In this document: positions 9,225 to 17,097 of the stretch, in pieces
Layout: every line of letters begins with the position of its first letter
How positions within the stretch are numbered: the stretch's first letter is position 1
NCBI GenBank assembly: GCA_963800325.1
Contig: CAWDAQ010000006.1
Span: 310,001 to 374,000, forward strand
From: CAWDAQ01 sp963800325
Lineage (GTDB): Bacteria > Actinomycetota > Actinomycetes > Actinomycetales > Dermatophilaceae
DNA length: 64,000 bases
Direction of reading: 5' to 3'
The notes under the pieces: model-generated
Told to the model about the DNA's origin: nothing
The model's input: only the letters and a program-made list of their open reading frames with translations
Databases searched by the model: none
Translations under genes and position numbers: made by a program

Positions 9225-9710
9225 ATGTCCGTGACGCTCCCCCCGTTCCAGACCCTCGTCGACGCGCACTGGCGTGACGTCGCCCGGCTCGCGCACGCCC
9301 TGGCGGGACCGGTCGACGGCGACGACGTCGCCCAGCAGGCCTGGGCCCAGGCCCTCGCCGCGTACCCGTCGCTGACGTCGGCGAGGAACCTGCGCTCGTG
9401 GCTGCTGACCGTGACCCACCGGTGCGCGGTCGACGCCCACCGGGGCCGGGCCCGGCGCCCGGCACCGCACGCCGACCCGGCCGAGCTCGCCGGGCACCCC
9501 TCCCGCGAGGGACCGGGCGAGCACGGCCACGACGCGCAGCTCTGGGAGCGGGTGGCGCGGCTGCCCCCGCGGAACCGGGAGGCGGTCGTGCTGCGCTACG
9601 TCGCCGACCTCGACCACGCCCGGATCGCCGCGGCGCTCGGGACGACCCCGGCGATGAGCCGCCGTCTCGTCAGCGACGCCCTCGCCGAACTGCGGAAGGA
9701 CATGCCATGA
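9225..9710 (+). CDS. ECF-type RNA polymerase sigma factor (sigma-70 family)
   Basis: A 161-residue sigma factor with regions 2 and 4 only. Region 2 spans about residues 8-75 (DVARLAHALAGPVDGDDVAQ, then a tryptophan-containing stretch and RNLRSWLLTVTHRCAVDAHR). Region 4 spans about 105-158 (LPPRNREAVVLRYVADLDHA and an HTH, AAALGTTPAMSRRLVSDALA). The stop codon overlaps the ATG of the following ogt gene (ATGA, 9707-9710), so the two are translationally coupled. No anti-sigma gene is adjacent. This pairing suggests regulation of, or joint expression with, an alkylation response, but the sigma factor's targets are not visible in the window. Confidence 0.85.
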   Translation: MSVTLPPFQTLVDAHWRDVARLAHALAGPVDGDDVAQQAWAQALAAYPSLTSARNLRSWLLTVTHRCAVDAHRGRARRPAPHADPAELAGHPSREGPGEHGHDAQLWERVARLPPRNREAVVLRYVADLDHARIAAALGTTPAMSRRLVSDALAELRKDMP

Positions 9711-10312
9711 CCCACCCCACGCCCGGCCCGCCCGACACCCGACCCGACCCCTTCGCCGGCTGGGACCCCCCGGTGAGTCCCCCGCGGCTGCCCGCCGGCG
9801 ACGTCTCGTACGTCGCCGAGGACACCGTCATCGGCCGGATGCTGCTCGCCCGCACGAGCGAGGGAGCGCTCGTCGCGAGCGGGTTCGTGGCCGACGACGC
9901 CGCCGAGGACCGGCTGCTCGCGCGGGTCAGCGCCCTGGTCTCCCCGAGGGTGCTGCGCCGGCCCGGCGACCTCGACCGCGCCCGCCGCGCCCTCGAGGAC
10001 TACCTCGCCGGTCGCAGCCGGTCCCTGGACCTGCCGACCGACCTCGCGCTCGCCACGCCGTTCCAGCGCGGTGTGCTCACCCGGCTGGCCGCCGGCGTCG
10101 GGTACGGCGAGCGGACGACCTACGGCGCCCTCGCGGCGGCGCTCGGCCGGCCCCGATCCTCCCGGGCAGTCGGGGCCGCGCTCGGCGCGAACCCGCTGTG
10201 CGTCGTCCTCCCCTGCCACCGCGTCGTGGCCGCGAACGGCGCCCTGACCGGCTACGCGGGGGGCCTGCCCGCGAAGGAGTACCTCCTCGGCCTGGAGCAG
10301 GGCGCCGGCTAG
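9707..10312 (+). CDS. ogt: methylated-DNA--protein-cysteine methyltransferase
   Basis: A 201-residue suicide repair protein that moves the methyl group from O6-methylguanine to its own cysteine. The C-terminal half has the family signatures: TPFQRGVLTRLAAGVGYGER, TYGALAAALGRPRSSRAVG, ANPLCVVLPCHRVVAANG (the acceptor cysteine is in PCHR) and LTGYAGGLPAKEYLLGLE. The N-terminal 100 residues are variable, with only a loose match to the usual N-terminal domain. The ATG overlaps the stop of the upstream sigma factor gene, which fixes the start. Confidence 0.92.
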   Translation: MTHPTPGPPDTRPDPFAGWDPPVSPPRLPAGDVSYVAEDTVIGRMLLARTSEGALVASGFVADDAAEDRLLARVSALVSPRVLRRPGDLDRARRALEDYLAGRSRSLDLPTDLALATPFQRGVLTRLAAGVGYGERTTYGALAAALGRPRSSRAVGAALGANPLCVVLPCHRVVAANGALTGYAGGLPAKEYLLGLEQGAG

Positions 10313-10382
10313 CCTCGCCGGGTGGCACCGATCGCGCTCGTGGGCCAGTCCCTGCGCGGCGGGGCTGAAGGCGCCCGCCGGG

Positions 10383-10883
10383 TCAGCGCGGGTTGCGCCG
10401 GACGATGGCCGCCGTCAGCGCCGTGGCGAAGCCGACCCAGACGGCGTAGGGGACGAGCAGCCGTCCCGCGACCGGGTCGACCCGGTGGGCGCGCCGGACG
10501 AGGTCGAGGCAGGAGGCCTCGAGCAGGACGACCTCCGCGAGCGCGAGTCGCGGCCGGCGGGCGGTGAAGAACAGCCAGTTCCAGCCGGCGTTGAGCACGA
10601 GGTTGGCCGCGAGGGCAGCGGTGAGGCCGCGCCGCTGGCGTGGGTCGGCGCGCTCGAGCGCGCGGGCGGAACCGACGGCGATGAGGCCGTACAGCGGGGT
10701 CCACACGAGCCCGAACGCCGGGCCGGGTGGCTGCCACGGCGGCTTGCGCAGCCGGCGGTACCAGCGGGAGTCGACGTCGGTGCCCGCGATCCCGACGAGG
10801 GCGGTCGCGGTGACGGCGGCGGCGGTGCCGAGCAGAGTCGGCAGTCGCCGTCTCCCGTTCCGTCCCCCGCTCCTCAACAGCAC
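10383..10883 (-). CDS. tspO: TspO/MBR (translocator protein) family membrane protein
   Basis: A 166-residue protein with five predicted helices. Family signatures are the WYRRLRKPPWQPPGPAFGLV loop after helix 1, VWTPLYGLIAVGSARALE, and NLVLNAGWNWLFFTARRP at helix 3. Bacterial TspO binds porphyrins and is linked to tetrapyrrole and oxidative-stress handling. The called start is a GTG; the N-terminal 12 residues are basic. It is separated from ogt by 70 bases in convergent orientation. Confidence 0.88.
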   Translation of the reverse strand: MLLRSGGRNGRRRLPTLLGTAAAVTATALVGIAGTDVDSRWYRRLRKPPWQPPGPAFGLVWTPLYGLIAVGSARALERADPRQRRGLTAALAANLVLNAGWNWLFFTARRPRLALAEVVLLEASCLDLVRRAHRVDPVAGRLLVPYAVWVGFATALTAAIVRRNPR

Positions 10884-10979
10884 CGGGTCAGTCTCGCCCA
10901 GAGCCGGTCCGCGGGCAACCCCCGACGGCGCGGGGTCTCCGCGGCGGCCGGGCCCGTCCCCTCTCAGGCTGTATCATGT

Positions 10980-11001
10980 CGTCTAGGGCAGGTCCTAGAC
11001 G
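10980..11001. repeat. perfect 8-bp inverted repeat overlapping the stop of the MBL-fold gene
   Basis: CGTCTAGG at 10980-10987 pairs exactly with CCTAGACG at 10994-11001 around a 6-base loop. The right arm contains the TAG stop of the MBL-fold hydrolase (10995-10997). The stem has only five G or C per arm and no adjoining T-run on either strand, so it is a weak terminator candidate. A protein-binding operator is an alternative. Confidence 0.5.
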
Positions 11002-11786
11002 GTCGTAGAGGTGGGCATCGTCGGCGAGATCCGGGCCGTGGCCCCGACTCGGAGAGGGTGCAGCCGGGTCCCGGGGGAGGTCGCGGCGAGCGCGGCGGCG
11101 AATTGCGGCAGCGGGGCGGTCATCCACGCCCGCGCCCGCGCCGGCCAGAGCACGGGGTGGAGGGTGCCGTAGTGGATCGGCACGGCGTGGGCGGCGCCGA
11201 CGCGGCGGCACGCCTCCGCCGCCTCCCCCGGGCCGAGGTGCCCGCCGGACAGCCGGGGGCCCCAGCCTCCGACCGGGACGAGGGCGAGGTCGATCGGGCG
11301 CCCGGCGACGTCGGCGAGCCCGCCCATGTCGTCGTGCAGGTCGGTGTCCCCGGCGAACCACACGACGAGGTCGTCGGTGCGCAGGAGGAACCCGTGGCTG
11401 TCGTTCGGGCGGTGGAGCATCGGGCGGTGGCCGTGGTCGGCGCGCACCAGACGTACCTGAACCCCGCCCGCGGCGGACGGGACCTCGTGCCACCGGCCCG
11501 GCTGCAGCGCTCGCGGGTTGCCGGTGTACCGCGCGGCCCAGCGCGCGTTCGCGGCCCCGGACGCGACCGGCACCCCTTCGAGCCTACGCAGCGACCCGAC
11601 ATCGGCGTGGTCGTGGTGGAGGTGGGAGAGGAGCACGAGATCGGAGCCCCGCCAGGCCACCGGGTCCGGGGCCGAGTCGCGGACCAGGCCGCTGGTGTGG
11701 CGGCGCAGCAGGGGGTCCGTGACGAGCCGGACCCCACCGAGGTCGAGGACGACGGTGGCATGACCGAGCCACGTCAGCTCGAGCAC
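10995..11786 (-). CDS. MBL-fold metal-dependent hydrolase (UlaG/NAPE-PLD-like)
   Basis: A 263-residue metallo-beta-lactamase-fold protein from a GTG. It opens with LELTWLGHATVVLDLGGVRL and TDPLLRR. The metal-binding HLHHDHAD motif is at about residues 56-63, then VRADHGHRP, FAGDTDLHDD (third ligand) and PIHYGTLHP (last histidine). This layout matches the UlaG-like/N-acyl-phosphatidylethanolamine phospholipase D-like branch rather than glyoxalase II or beta-lactamases. The substrate is unknown. It stands alone between TspO and flavohaemoglobin genes on the same strand. Confidence 0.85.
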   Translation of the reverse strand: MLELTWLGHATVVLDLGGVRLVTDPLLRRHTSGLVRDSAPDPVAWRGSDLVLLSHLHHDHADVGSLRRLEGVPVASGAANARWAARYTGNPRALQPGRWHEVPSAAGGVQVRLVRADHGHRPMLHRPNDSHGFLLRTDDLVVWFAGDTDLHDDMGGLADVAGRPIDLALVPVGGWGPRLSGGHLGPGEAAEACRRVGAAHAVPIHYGTLHPVLWPARARAWMTAPLPQFAAALAATSPGTRLHPLRVGATARISPTMPTSTTV

Positions 11787-11856
11787 GGCAGCCCCGCGGG
11801 CGCGGTTCTCACCCCCCCAACCCTAGGGCCGCTCGCGGGGCGCTCCCGGGCGCGGG

Positions 11857-13086
11857 TCACGGTCGCTGCGCGGCCCACAGGTCGGGCCCGAAGACCTCGT
11901 AGCGGATCCGGCTGTCCGGCACGCCCCTGGCGAGGAGGGTGGCGCGGACGTGTCGCATGAACGGCAGCGGCCCGCAGGTGAAGACCTGGACCTCGGCCGG
12001 CAGCGGGACCTCGGCGAGGTCCATGTACCCCTCCCGGGCCCCACGGTCGGTGGGTGCCACCGACTCGTACCACGTGTACGTCGTGAAGTCGTCGATCATC
12101 CCTCCGACGTGGAGGACGGTGTCCCGCAGTGCGTGGTCGGCGGAGGTCCGGTCGGCGTGCGCGACGATGACGGGGCGCTGCGGCTGGGTCCGGCCGATGT
12201 GCTCGATGATCGGCAGCACGGTGGTGATCCCCGCCCCCGCGCTGGCGAGCAGCAGCGGGCCGTCGGCCTCCTCGAGGACGAAGTCGCCGGCGGGGGTGCT
12301 GACGTCGAACACGTCCCCGACCCGGGCGTGGTCGTTGAGGTAGGAGGACACGCGGCCGTCCGGCGCCCCGCCGACGCCGGTCACGCGGCTCACCGTGATC
12401 TGCAGCCGCGTCCCCGTCGCGGTGGAGGAGACCGTGTACTGCCGAGGCTGGCGGTCCCCGTCCGGCAGGTCGACGAAGACCGAGACGTACTGCCCGGGGA
12501 CGATCGGCGGCAGCGGGCAGCCGTCGTCGGGCTCGAGGACGAGGGAGACGACGTCGTGGGTCTCCTCGATGCGACGGACGACGCGGTAGGGCCGCAGCGG
12601 ACGGCTGGGGTCGACCCCGGCCTGCTGGTAGAGCCTGGCCTCCTCGGCGACGAGCTGGGTGGCGAACAGCCAGTAGACCTCGTCCCAGGCGCCGGCGACC
12701 TCGGGGGTCACCGCGTCGCCGAGCACGTCGGCGACGGCGCCCATGAGGTGGCGGCCGACGATCGTGTACTGCTCGGGGCGGATCCCGAGCGAGATGTGCT
12801 TGTAGGCGATCCGGCGCAGGACGTGGTCGAACGGAGGCGCCTCGGGGTCGATGAGGTGGACCGCATAGGCGACCACCGACGCCGCGAGCGCCCTGCTCTG
12901 CTCCCCGGTCGCCTGGTTGCCCTGGTTGAACAGCCGGAGCAGCTCGGGGTGCGCGGTGAACATGCTCGGGTAGAACCGCGCCGTGATCTGCTCCGCGTGG
13001 GCGGCGACGACGTCGGCGGTCTCGCCGACGACCGCCGAGGACTCGGGCGACAGCAGCGTGGTGGTGGGGGCTGGGGTGACGGACAC
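11857..13086 (-). CDS. hmp: flavohaemoglobin (nitric oxide dioxygenase)
   Basis: A 409-residue flavohaemoglobin, close to the usual length. Residues about 10-150 are the globin: ITARFYPSMFTAHPELLRLF in the B-E helices and IAYKHISLGIRPEQYTIVG containing the proximal haem histidine. Then comes the FAD domain (VPGQYVSVFVDLP, RQYTVSS) and the NAD(P)H domain (LLLASAGAGITTVLPIIEH; VFTCGPLPFMRHV). It oxidises nitric oxide to nitrate using O2 and NAD(P)H. The start is a GTG without a clear ribosome binding site, and a position a few codons downstream cannot be excluded. No NsrR-type regulator is adjacent. Confidence 0.93.
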   Translation of the reverse strand: MSVTPAPTTTLLSPESSAVVGETADVVAAHAEQITARFYPSMFTAHPELLRLFNQGNQATGEQSRALAASVVAYAVHLIDPEAPPFDHVLRRIAYKHISLGIRPEQYTIVGRHLMGAVADVLGDAVTPEVAGAWDEVYWLFATQLVAEEARLYQQAGVDPSRPLRPYRVVRRIEETHDVVSLVLEPDDGCPLPPIVPGQYVSVFVDLPDGDRQPRQYTVSSTATGTRLQITVSRVTGVGGAPDGRVSSYLNDHARVGDVFDVSTPAGDFVLEEADGPLLLASAGAGITTVLPIIEHIGRTQPQRPVIVAHADRTSADHALRDTVLHVGGMIDDFTTYTWYESVAPTDRGAREGYMDLAEVPLPAEVQVFTCGPLPFMRHVRATLLARGVPDSRIRYEVFGPDLWAAQRP

Positions 13087-13183
13087 GACGGAGGTCTTCC
13101 TTCGGCTCGGGGGCGGGTCGCTGCGGAGACAGCACGACCGACCCTGCGCCCGTGGGCCCCGGGACGCTAGGGACCAAAGCCAC

Positions 13184-13202
13184 CGTCCGCACGTTCCGGA
13201 CG
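13184..13202. terminator. candidate hairpin downstream of the AAA ATPase gene
   Basis: CGTCCG (13184-13189) and CGGACG (13197-13202) form a perfect 6-bp inverted repeat with a 7-base loop. It sits one base beyond the stop of the minus-strand ATPase gene and upstream of hmp. It may end ATPase transcription or act in the hmp promoter region; no T-run is present. Confidence 0.35.
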
Positions 13203-13203
13203 A

Positions 13204-14418
13204 TCAGGTGTGGTCGCGCAGGTACCGGCCGAAGTGCGGCACGGTGAAGGCGATCCGGCCCCGCTCGCCGGAGTAGATCAGGCCCTTCTTCAGCAGCGCG
13301 TCCCGCGCCGGCGACAGCGACTGCGGCTTGCGGCCCAGCACGCGGGCGACGTCCGCGGTCGGCACCGACGTGACCGCCTCGACCGGGGCGTCGTCGGCGT
13401 CGGCGACGTCGACCGCGGCGTCGGCCATGGCCCGTAGGTACTCCCGCTCGCCCGGCGTCGCCCGCTCGAAGCGGGAGCCGAAGAACCCGACGGCGAGCTC
13501 ATCCTCGGCCTCGGGCCCGGCGACCCGGACGTCGTCGTCGGTGATCGGCGAGGCCGGGGCGAGGTCCCAGACCGCCTTGCCGTAGGCCTGGATGAAGTAC
13601 GGGTAGCCGCCCGTGGCCGCGTACATCGCGTCGAGGGCCCCGGGGGTGAACTCCGCGTCCTCCTCGGCGGCCGGGACGGTGAGCGCGAGGTCGGCGGGCG
13701 CGCGGTCGAGGCGGTCGATGCGCTGGTAGCGGAACAGCCGCTCGCTGTAGGACTTGCTCGCGCTGAGCACCGCGGGCAGGTGGGGCAGGCCGGCGCCGAC
13801 GACGATGACCGGGAGCCCGGACTGGCTGATCTCGTGGCACGCGGCGCAGAGCGCGGAGACGTCCTCGGGGCCGAGGTCCTGCATCTCGTCGACGAACACC
13901 GCGACCCCGGTGCCGAGGTCGGCGGCGAGTCCGCCGACGTCGCTGAGCAGCTCGACGAGGTCGATCTCGACGTCCCCGCTGTCGGCCCGGCCCGCGACCG
14001 CCGGGGCGTCGATGCCGGGATTCCACCGCTCCCGCAGCCTGGTGCCGGGCGGGGAGTCCCGCTGCGCGAAGGAGCGGACGACGCCGAGGACGTGGGCGAC
14101 GTCCTCGCGCTGCGGGTGGCCGAGCTCGCGGACGGCGGTGTGGAGGGCCCCGCTCAGCGGGCGCCGGAGTCGCTGGTCCGGGCGGGCCTCGAGCTTGCCG
14201 GTCCCCCACCGGGCCCGGACCGCCTGGCTGCGCAGCGCGTTGAGCAGGACCGTCTTGCCGACCCCACGCAGCCCGGTGAGGACGAGGGAGCGCTCGGGCC
14301 GGCCCCTGGCGACCCGCTCGAGGACGACGTCGAACGCGCGGAGCTGGTCGTCGCGTCCCGCGAGCTCGGGCGGGCGCTGCCCGGCGCCGGGCGCGTACGG
14401 GTTCCTGATCGGGTCCAC
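13204..14418 (-). CDS. AAA/STAND-like ATPase with C-terminal winged helix (AAA_16 type)
   Basis: A 404-residue soluble ATPase from a GTG. It begins with a conserved NPYAPGAGQRPPELAGRDDQ loader segment. Walker A is LTGLRGVGKTVLLNALRSQA (about residues 48-67), Walker B VAVFVDEMQDL (about 173-183), and a sensor-like region VIVVGAGLPHLPAVLSASKS follows. The last 60 residues (VPTADVARVLGRKPQSLSPA) look like a winged helix-turn-helix. Relatives are often annotated only as ATP-binding proteins; they resemble ORC1/Cdc6- and STAND-type ATPases. The upstream region has imperfect palindromic arms (GTATGGCC near 14427 and GGCCCATAC near 14457). Just beyond are the family A repeats. The biological role is unknown. 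Confidence 0.75.
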   Translation of the reverse strand: MDPIRNPYAPGAGQRPPELAGRDDQLRAFDVVLERVARGRPERSLVLTGLRGVGKTVLLNALRSQAVRARWGTGKLEARPDQRLRRPLSGALHTAVRELGHPQREDVAHVLGVVRSFAQRDSPPGTRLRERWNPGIDAPAVAGRADSGDVEIDLVELLSDVGGLAADLGTGVAVFVDEMQDLGPEDVSALCAACHEISQSGLPVIVVGAGLPHLPAVLSASKSYSERLFRYQRIDRLDRAPADLALTVPAAEEDAEFTPGALDAMYAATGGYPYFIQAYGKAVWDLAPASPITDDDVRVAGPEAEDELAVGFFGSRFERATPGEREYLRAMADAAVDVADADDAPVEAVTSVPTADVARVLGRKPQSLSPARDALLKKGLIYSGERGRIAFTVPHFGRYLRDHT

Positions 14419-14490
14419 GATGAGAGCGTATGGCCCTCTCTAGCCCGCATCCGATATTGGCCCATACACCATGATCGCGTGTCGCGGAGG

Positions 14491-14665
14491 CCCCGTGCCC
14501 GGTTGAGTGAGCACCACCTGTCCCCGTGCCCGGTTGAGTGAGCACCACCTGTCCTCGATCGGGCAATTTGGGAACAGCAACTGCTCACTCAACGGGTGGG
14601 GTGGGACAGTTGCGGCTCGCTCAACGGGTGGGTGGGACAGTTGCTGCTCACCCAACGAGCGGCGG
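14491..14665. repeat. family A repeats: two perfect 31-bp tandem copies plus three inverted partial copies
   Basis: A 31-bp unit starting CCCCGTGCCCGGTTGAGTG occurs twice back to back, at 14491-14521 and 14522-14552, with no mismatch. Three inverted, degenerate relatives with the core ACAGTTGCnGCTC and CAACG follow at about 14574-14599, 14604-14631 and 14635-14660. Their arms can pair with the tandem units to give long hairpins. The same core GTTGAGTGAGC with CAACTG recurs as a 27-bp perfect palindrome after pknB at 42337. The stretch 14419-14684 contains no gene. Confidence 0.85.
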
Positions 14666-14684
14666 GGTGGAGGCGGCCGCTCGG

Positions 14685-15023
14685 TCAGAGGACGCGGGGG
14701 GCGCCCGCGTCGGCGACCATCTGCTTGCCGGCCTCGTCCCAGGCCTTCATGCCGCCGACGACGTTGCTGACGTCGAAGCCCTGCTGGGTCAGCCACGCGA
14801 CGGCCCGGCCGGACCGGTTGCCGCTGCGGCAGATCACCGGGAGGACGCCGTTCTCGGGCTCGGGCAGGTCGCCCAGCCGGGAGGGGACCTCGCCGAGCGG
14901 GATGTGGACCGCGTTCGGGGCGTGCCCGGCGTCCCACTCGTTCTGCTCGCGGACGTCGAGGACGACGGCGTCGTCGGCGATCTCGGTGGCGGTGATCTCG
15001 GGGGTGTCGCTGAAGTCGCTCAC
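14685..15023 (-). CDS. rhodanese-like domain protein
   Basis: A 112-residue single rhodanese domain. Conserved parts are VVLDVREQNEWDAGHAPNAV, HIPLGEVPSRLGDLP, and the active-site loop VICRSGNRSGRAVAWL with the catalytic cysteine. WLTQQGFDVSNVVGGMKAW at the end is typical of GlpE/PspE-like sulfurtransferases, which carry persulfide sulfur. The start is a GTG at 15023; another in-frame GTG lies two codons upstream (15029) and neither has a good ribosome binding site. It is on the same strand as, and 19 bases from, the DNA glycosylase gene. Confidence 0.88.
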   Translation of the reverse strand: MSDFSDTPEITATEIADDAVVLDVREQNEWDAGHAPNAVHIPLGEVPSRLGDLPEPENGVLPVICRSGNRSGRAVAWLTQQGFDVSNVVGGMKAWDEAGKQMVADAGAPRVL

Positions 15024-15042
15024 GGACACATCGTGGCACGGG

Positions 15043-15903
15043 CTACTTGAGGAACCGCGAGGTGCGCCGGTCCGCGAGCGGCTTGCCGCCCGTCTGGCAC
15101 GTCGGGCAGTACTGCAGCGAGGAGTCGGCGAACGAGACCTCCCGGACGACGTCGCCGCACACCGGGCACTCCTGGCCGGTGCGGCCGTGGACCCGCATCC
15201 CGGCGCGCTTGGCGTCCTTGAGCTCCTTGGCGGGCTTGCCGGACGCGGCCCGCACCGCCTGGACGAGGGTGTCGCGCAGCGCCGCGTAGAGCCGGTCGAC
15301 CTCCTCGTCGTCGAGGCGGTCGGCGATGGCGAACGGGGACAGCCGGGCGACGTGGAGGATCTCGTCCGAGTAGGCGTTGCCGACCCCGGCGATGATCGCC
15401 TGGTCCCGCAGCACCCCCTTGACCTGGGAGCGTCGGCCGGCGAGGAGGCGGGCGAGCTCCTCACGGGTGAAGGAGTCCGCGAGCGGGTCCGGGCCGAGCG
15501 AGGCCACGCCGGGGACCTCGGCGGGGTCGGTGACGACGTAGGCCGCGAGCCGCTTCTTCGTCCCGGCCTCGGTGAGGTCGAACCCGGAGCCGTCGGAGAA
15601 GCGCACCCGCATCGCGATCGGGGACTTGCCGGGGCGCAGCCGGGACGTCGGCGCCGTGTCGGACCACCGCAGCCACCCGGCGCGGGCGAGGTGGACCACG
15701 AGGTGGGTGCCGTCGCAGTCGAGGTCGAGGAACTTCCCGTGCCGGCTCACCACGTCGACCGGGGCGGCCTCGAGGGCCTGTGGCGGCGGGGTGAACGTCT
15801 TCAACACCGAGATCGAGCCGAGCTCGACGGCGGTGACGGCGAGGCCGGCGGTCCGCTCGGCGAGGAAGTCGGCGAGGGCCTGCACCTCGGGCAGCTCGGG
15901 CAC
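15043..15903 (-). CDS. Fpg/Nei family DNA glycosylase/AP lyase
   Basis: A 286-residue base-excision repair enzyme starting at GTG. The mature N-terminus PELPEVQALADFLAE carries the catalytic proline and glutamate. GKFLDLDCDGTHLVVHLARA is the beta-core lysine region. QAIIAGVGNAYSDEILHVAR is the helix-two-turn-helix. The C-terminal zinc finger CPVCGDVVREV ... LQYCPTCQTGG is complete, with four cysteines. It is one base from the stop of the upstream phosphatase gene, so the two form an operon. Whether it prefers oxidised purines (Fpg) or pyrimidines (Nei) cannot be told from sequence alone. Confidence 0.9.
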   Translation of the reverse strand: MPELPEVQALADFLAERTAGLAVTAVELGSISVLKTFTPPPQALEAAPVDVVSRHGKFLDLDCDGTHLVVHLARAGWLRWSDTAPTSRLRPGKSPIAMRVRFSDGSGFDLTEAGTKKRLAAYVVTDPAEVPGVASLGPDPLADSFTREELARLLAGRRSQVKGVLRDQAIIAGVGNAYSDEILHVARLSPFAIADRLDDEEVDRLYAALRDTLVQAVRAASGKPAKELKDAKRAGMRVHGRTGQECPVCGDVVREVSFADSSLQYCPTCQTGGKPLADRRTSRFLK

Positions 15904-15904
15904 G

Positions 15905-16999
15905 TCAGCCTCCGGTGACGACGTCGGTGGGCATCGGCGCCTCGCCGAGGACGACGCGGACGAGGCGGAGCAGGCCGTACCCGTCGCCCGCCCGGCACAG
16001 CGGGACCTCGGTGGGGCGCGGCGAGCCCTCGTCGGTCGCGACCGGGGTGAAGTGGGACAGCATCTGCTCGGTCGCGCTGAGGACCCGGATCCCGATGGCG
16101 GTCACCCGGTCCGGGCGCTGGTCGGCGAACTCCTGGTACAGGCTCGGGTCGTGCTGGCCGTCGTCCCCGACGAGGACCCAGCGCACGTTGGGCAGCTCGT
16201 GCGCGAGCCGGCGCAGGCACTCGCGCTTGTGCTCCTGCCCGGACCGGAACCACCCGGTGTTCGTCGGCCCCCAGTCGGTCATGAGCAGCGGCCCGTGCGG
16301 GTAGCCCTTGTCCCGGAGGAACCGGGTCAGCTGCGGCACCGTGTTCCACGCCCCGGTGCTGACGTAGACCACCGGCGCCCCGGGCCGCTCGGCGAGCAGC
16401 GAGCGGTACATCGTCGCCATCCCCGGCACCGCCTTGCGGGCCCCTTCGTGCCGGACGAACGTGTTCCACGCGGCGATCATGGGCCGCGGCAGCGTCGTCG
16501 TGATGACGGTGTCGTCGATGTCGCTGACGATGCCGAAGGTCTGACCGCCGTCGACGACGACGACGTCCGCGGTGACCGGCTCGGCGTCCGGGGACTCGAT
16601 CCGCGCCTCGTGCCACCCGGCCGGGAGGCCGTGCGCCCCGATGACGAGGTCGATGATCCCGCTGCGGTCGGTCCGTCCCTGGACGACCCGCTCGCCGAGG
16701 CTGACCCGGACGGGCGCGCTCATCGCCGGGACCGTGACGAAGGAGCGCCACCCGCGGCGCTCCCGGTCGGCGGCCCACTTGCGCAGCGGGCTGGGGTCGG
16801 AGGGTTCGTCCGGGTCGTCGCGCCCGGGGTTCTCGGGGCGGCGGGCCATGAGGACCCGGCCGAGGACGCGCGCCGAGTCCTCGGACCCGTAGCCGGTGTA
16901 GGGAAGGATCCGGGTCTGCCACCCGCGCCGACGGAGCACCGCGGACAGGATCCGGTTGACGGTGTCCTCGATGATCATCGCGGCGTGGGGCCGGGCCAT
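15905..16999 (-). CDS. App1-like phosphatidate phosphatase domain protein (DUF2183)
   Basis: A 364-residue protein. The C-terminal half has the HAD-like motif FGIVSDIDDTVITTTLPRPM (DxDxT), then VVYVSTGAWNTVPQLTRFLR and RWVLVGDDGQHDPSLYQEFA, which are the catalytic loops of the App1/DUF2183 family. Yeast App1 is a phosphatidate phosphatase; bacterial members are uncharacterised. The N-terminal 150 residues hold a beta-rich domain with a conserved GYGSEDSARVLGRVLMARRP motif. There is no signal peptide or membrane helix. Directly upstream of, and cotranscribed with, the Fpg/Nei gene. Confidence 0.82.
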   Translation of the reverse strand: MARPHAAMIIEDTVNRILSAVLRRRGWQTRILPYTGYGSEDSARVLGRVLMARRPENPGRDDPDEPSDPSPLRKWAADRERRGWRSFVTVPAMSAPVRVSLGERVVQGRTDRSGIIDLVIGAHGLPAGWHEARIESPDAEPVTADVVVVDGGQTFGIVSDIDDTVITTTLPRPMIAAWNTFVRHEGARKAVPGMATMYRSLLAERPGAPVVYVSTGAWNTVPQLTRFLRDKGYPHGPLLMTDWGPTNTGWFRSGQEHKRECLRRLAHELPNVRWVLVGDDGQHDPSLYQEFADQRPDRVTAIGIRVLSATEQMLSHFTPVATDEGSPRPTEVPLCRAGDGYGLLRLVRVVLGEAPMPTDVVTGG

Positions 17000-17097
17000 G
17001 CCCCGACTGTAGGCCAGAGACCCGACCCCCCGCCCCCGGGCGGAGGCCCCCGGCCACGCCCCGGGGCACTCGGCGGGCCCCGCCGTCCGGACCCGCG

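Noticed and set aside
13204..14418. Defence system centred on the AAA ATPase
   Set aside because: No effector nuclease, protease or partner gene is adjacent; neighbours are housekeeping genes, so there is only the ATPase itself to go on.
14491..14665. Possible CRISPR array
   Set aside because: Direct repeats are immediately adjacent with no spacers, the other copies are inverted, and no cas genes are present.
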